Shown here: positions 63,101 to 64,000 of the stretch, piece after piece
Layout of the letters: each line of letters opens with the position of its first letter
How positions within the stretch are numbered: the stretch's first letter is position 1
NCBI RefSeq assembly: GCF_007004135.1
Contig: NZ_VJMG01000003.1
Span: forward strand, 1-64,000
Source of the DNA: Affinirhizobium straminoryzae
GTDB lineage: Bacteria > Pseudomonadota > Alphaproteobacteria > Rhizobiales > Rhizobiaceae
Length of the DNA: 64,000 bases
Direction: 5' to 3'
Program-made: the position numbers and the translations under genes
Notes under the pieces: model-generated
Seen by the model: only the letters and a program-made list of their open reading frames with translations
Databases searched by the model: none
Told to the model about the DNA's origin: nothing

Positions 63101-63835
63101 ATGCAGTCCGGATTGTATGTGGGCATTTCGTCGCAAATCGCACTCGAGCGGCGGCTGAACACGATCGCCGACAATATGGCCAACATGAATACGGTCGGCT
63201 TTCGCGCGACCGAAGTCAAGTTCGACGAGGTGTTGAGCAACACCCGCAACGACCTGAACGCCAAGGTGGCCTTCGTTTCGCAGGGCAACGACTATCTCTC
63301 CACGCGCAGCGGCGCGCTGGAGCGCACCGGCAATCCGCTGGATTTCGCCATCAAAGGCGATGCCTGGTTTTCCATCAGCACGCCGGCCGGCCGGGTTCTG
63401 ACCCGTGACGGGCGCTTTACCATGAAGGAAACCGGCGAACTGGTCTCCGAGCGTGGCTATCCGGTGCTCGATGCCGGCGGCGCTCCGATCCAGCTCAACC
63501 GCGCCGGCGGGCCGCCGGAAGTGGGCGCCGATGGCCGCATCACCCAGGATGGCCGTCCGGTCGCCACGCTTGGCGTCTTCAACGCCGACATTTCCAAGGG
63601 CTTCCTGCGCTACGAGAATTCCGGGGTGATCCCGGTCGATCAACCGCAGCCGGTGGTCGATGCCTTCAATGTCGGCGTATCCCAGGGCTATCTGGAGCAG
63701 TCCAACGTCAATGGCATCGGTCAGATGACGCAGCTCATTCAGGTCAACCGTGCCTTCGAGGGCATCTCGGCCATGATGCGCGACACCGAACAGAGCTTCG
63801 GCGAGGCGATCAAGACGCTCGGCGGCTCGCGCTGA
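63101..63835 (+). CDS. flgF: Flagellar basal-body rod protein FlgF
   Basis: A 244-residue proximal-rod protein. The N-terminal rod segment is QIALERRLNTIADNMANMNT with VGFRATEVKFDEVLS following; the C-terminal Flg_bbr segment is GYLEQSNVNGIGQMTQLIQV, and the ending YENSGVIPVDQP region is family-typical. It is exported through the type III apparatus and has no signal peptide. GGAGG lies 9 bases before the ATG. fliI follows after 18 bases, and the class-II-type element precedes the gene. Confidence 0.94.
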   Translation: MQSGLYVGISSQIALERRLNTIADNMANMNTVGFRATEVKFDEVLSNTRNDLNAKVAFVSQGNDYLSTRSGALERTGNPLDFAIKGDAWFSISTPAGRVLTRDGRFTMKETGELVSERGYPVLDAGGAPIQLNRAGGPPEVGADGRITQDGRPVATLGVFNADISKGFLRYENSGVIPVDQPQPVVDAFNVGVSQGYLEQSNVNGIGQMTQLIQVNRAFEGISAMMRDTEQSFGEAIKTLGGSR

Positions 63836-63853
63836 GCGCCTGAGGGGTAGGAC

Positions 63854-64000
63854 ATGGAAATCAACCCGGCTGAAACGGCCACCGTCGGCAAGCTGTCCCA
63901 CATGGCCGACCTCGTGCGGCGCTTTGCCGATCCGGGTGTCGCCATTGCTCCCGGCGGACGTGTGCGCACCATCGCGGCTGGTCACTATACGGTGGCCGGC
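63854..64000 (+). CDS. fliI: Flagellum-specific ATPase FliI (5' part, cut by the window end)
   Basis: The first 49 codons of an export ATPase, beginning MEINPAETATVGKLSHMADL and continuing with a typical N-terminal beta-barrel segment (GGRVRTIAAGHYTVAG). FliI energises and delivers substrates to the export gate. The downstream position after flgF matches Sinorhizobium and Agrobacterium. The catalytic P-loop lies outside the window, so the call rests on the N terminus and synteny. AGGGGTAGGAC precedes the ATG. Confidence 0.8.
   Translation, partial: MEINPAETATVGKLSHMADLVRRFADPGVAIAPGGRVRTIAAGHYTVAG

Overview
The window is about 64 kb of high-GC, tightly packed DNA from an alphaproteobacterium of the Rhizobiaceae (Agrobacterium/Rhizobium/Sinorhizobium type). 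The evidence is the rhizobial chemotaxis operon order (icpA-cheS-cheY1-cheA-cheW-cheR-cheB-cheY2-cheD-cheT), the LuxR-type flagellar regulators VisN and VisR, the lpiA-acvB pair, a PodJ polarity protein, rhizobial REP/RIME-like palindromes and CtrA-type TTAA boxes. No phage, insertion sequence or CRISPR array was seen. All calls come from reading the sequence; no database search was run.

Layout. 1-3 kb: the 3' part of a ligase-associated DEXH helicase followed by the PdeM phosphoesterase; the first ~30 bases look like a fold-back artefact. 3-6.2 kb: a periplasmic histidine acid phosphatase and a TauE-type exporter with its TIGR02186-like partner. 6.4-10 kb: podJ. 10.4-16.1 kb: a beta-oxidation operon (acyl-CoA dehydrogenase, thiolase, FadJ) behind a palindromic operator and separated by REP-like elements. 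16.2-23 kb: a HisKA_2 kinase, OpgC, a very large transporter-fused hybrid kinase and MscL. 23-26 kb: an aminotransferase, GalE and a solitary CheW. 26-30.5 kb: an ABC importer behind tandem Pho boxes. 30.5-37.6 kb: IMPase, tRNA-Phe, and the leftward hisD-UPF0262-phosphatase-infA-maf-yacG group, then DUF2948, murA and a small basic protein. 37.7-40.4 kb: tRNA-Thr, an orphan Pycsar-effector-like membrane protein, a flavoprotein and a TerC protein. 40.5-45 kb: lpiA-acvB and a 37-residue membrane ORF.

45.4-64 kb is the motility locus. The rightward che operon encodes a soluble globin-type receptor, the kinase and adaptor, two response regulators, the adaptation enzymes and CheT. It is followed by fliF and visN-visR. 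A leftward block motA-fliM-fliN-fliG-flhB runs back toward visR, and flgF-fliI starts rightward at the window end. A 25-30 bp element with identical internal spacing precedes both fliF and flgF, suggesting shared class-II flagellar control.

No complete unknown multigene system was evident. The strongest leads are the orphan Pycsar-effector-like gene beside tRNA-Thr, the Pho-box importer of unknown substrate, the shared flagellar promoter element, CtrA boxes at podJ and the che operon, the FG-rich tail of FliN, and a globin-coupled receptor that appears to lack the haem-ligating histidine.
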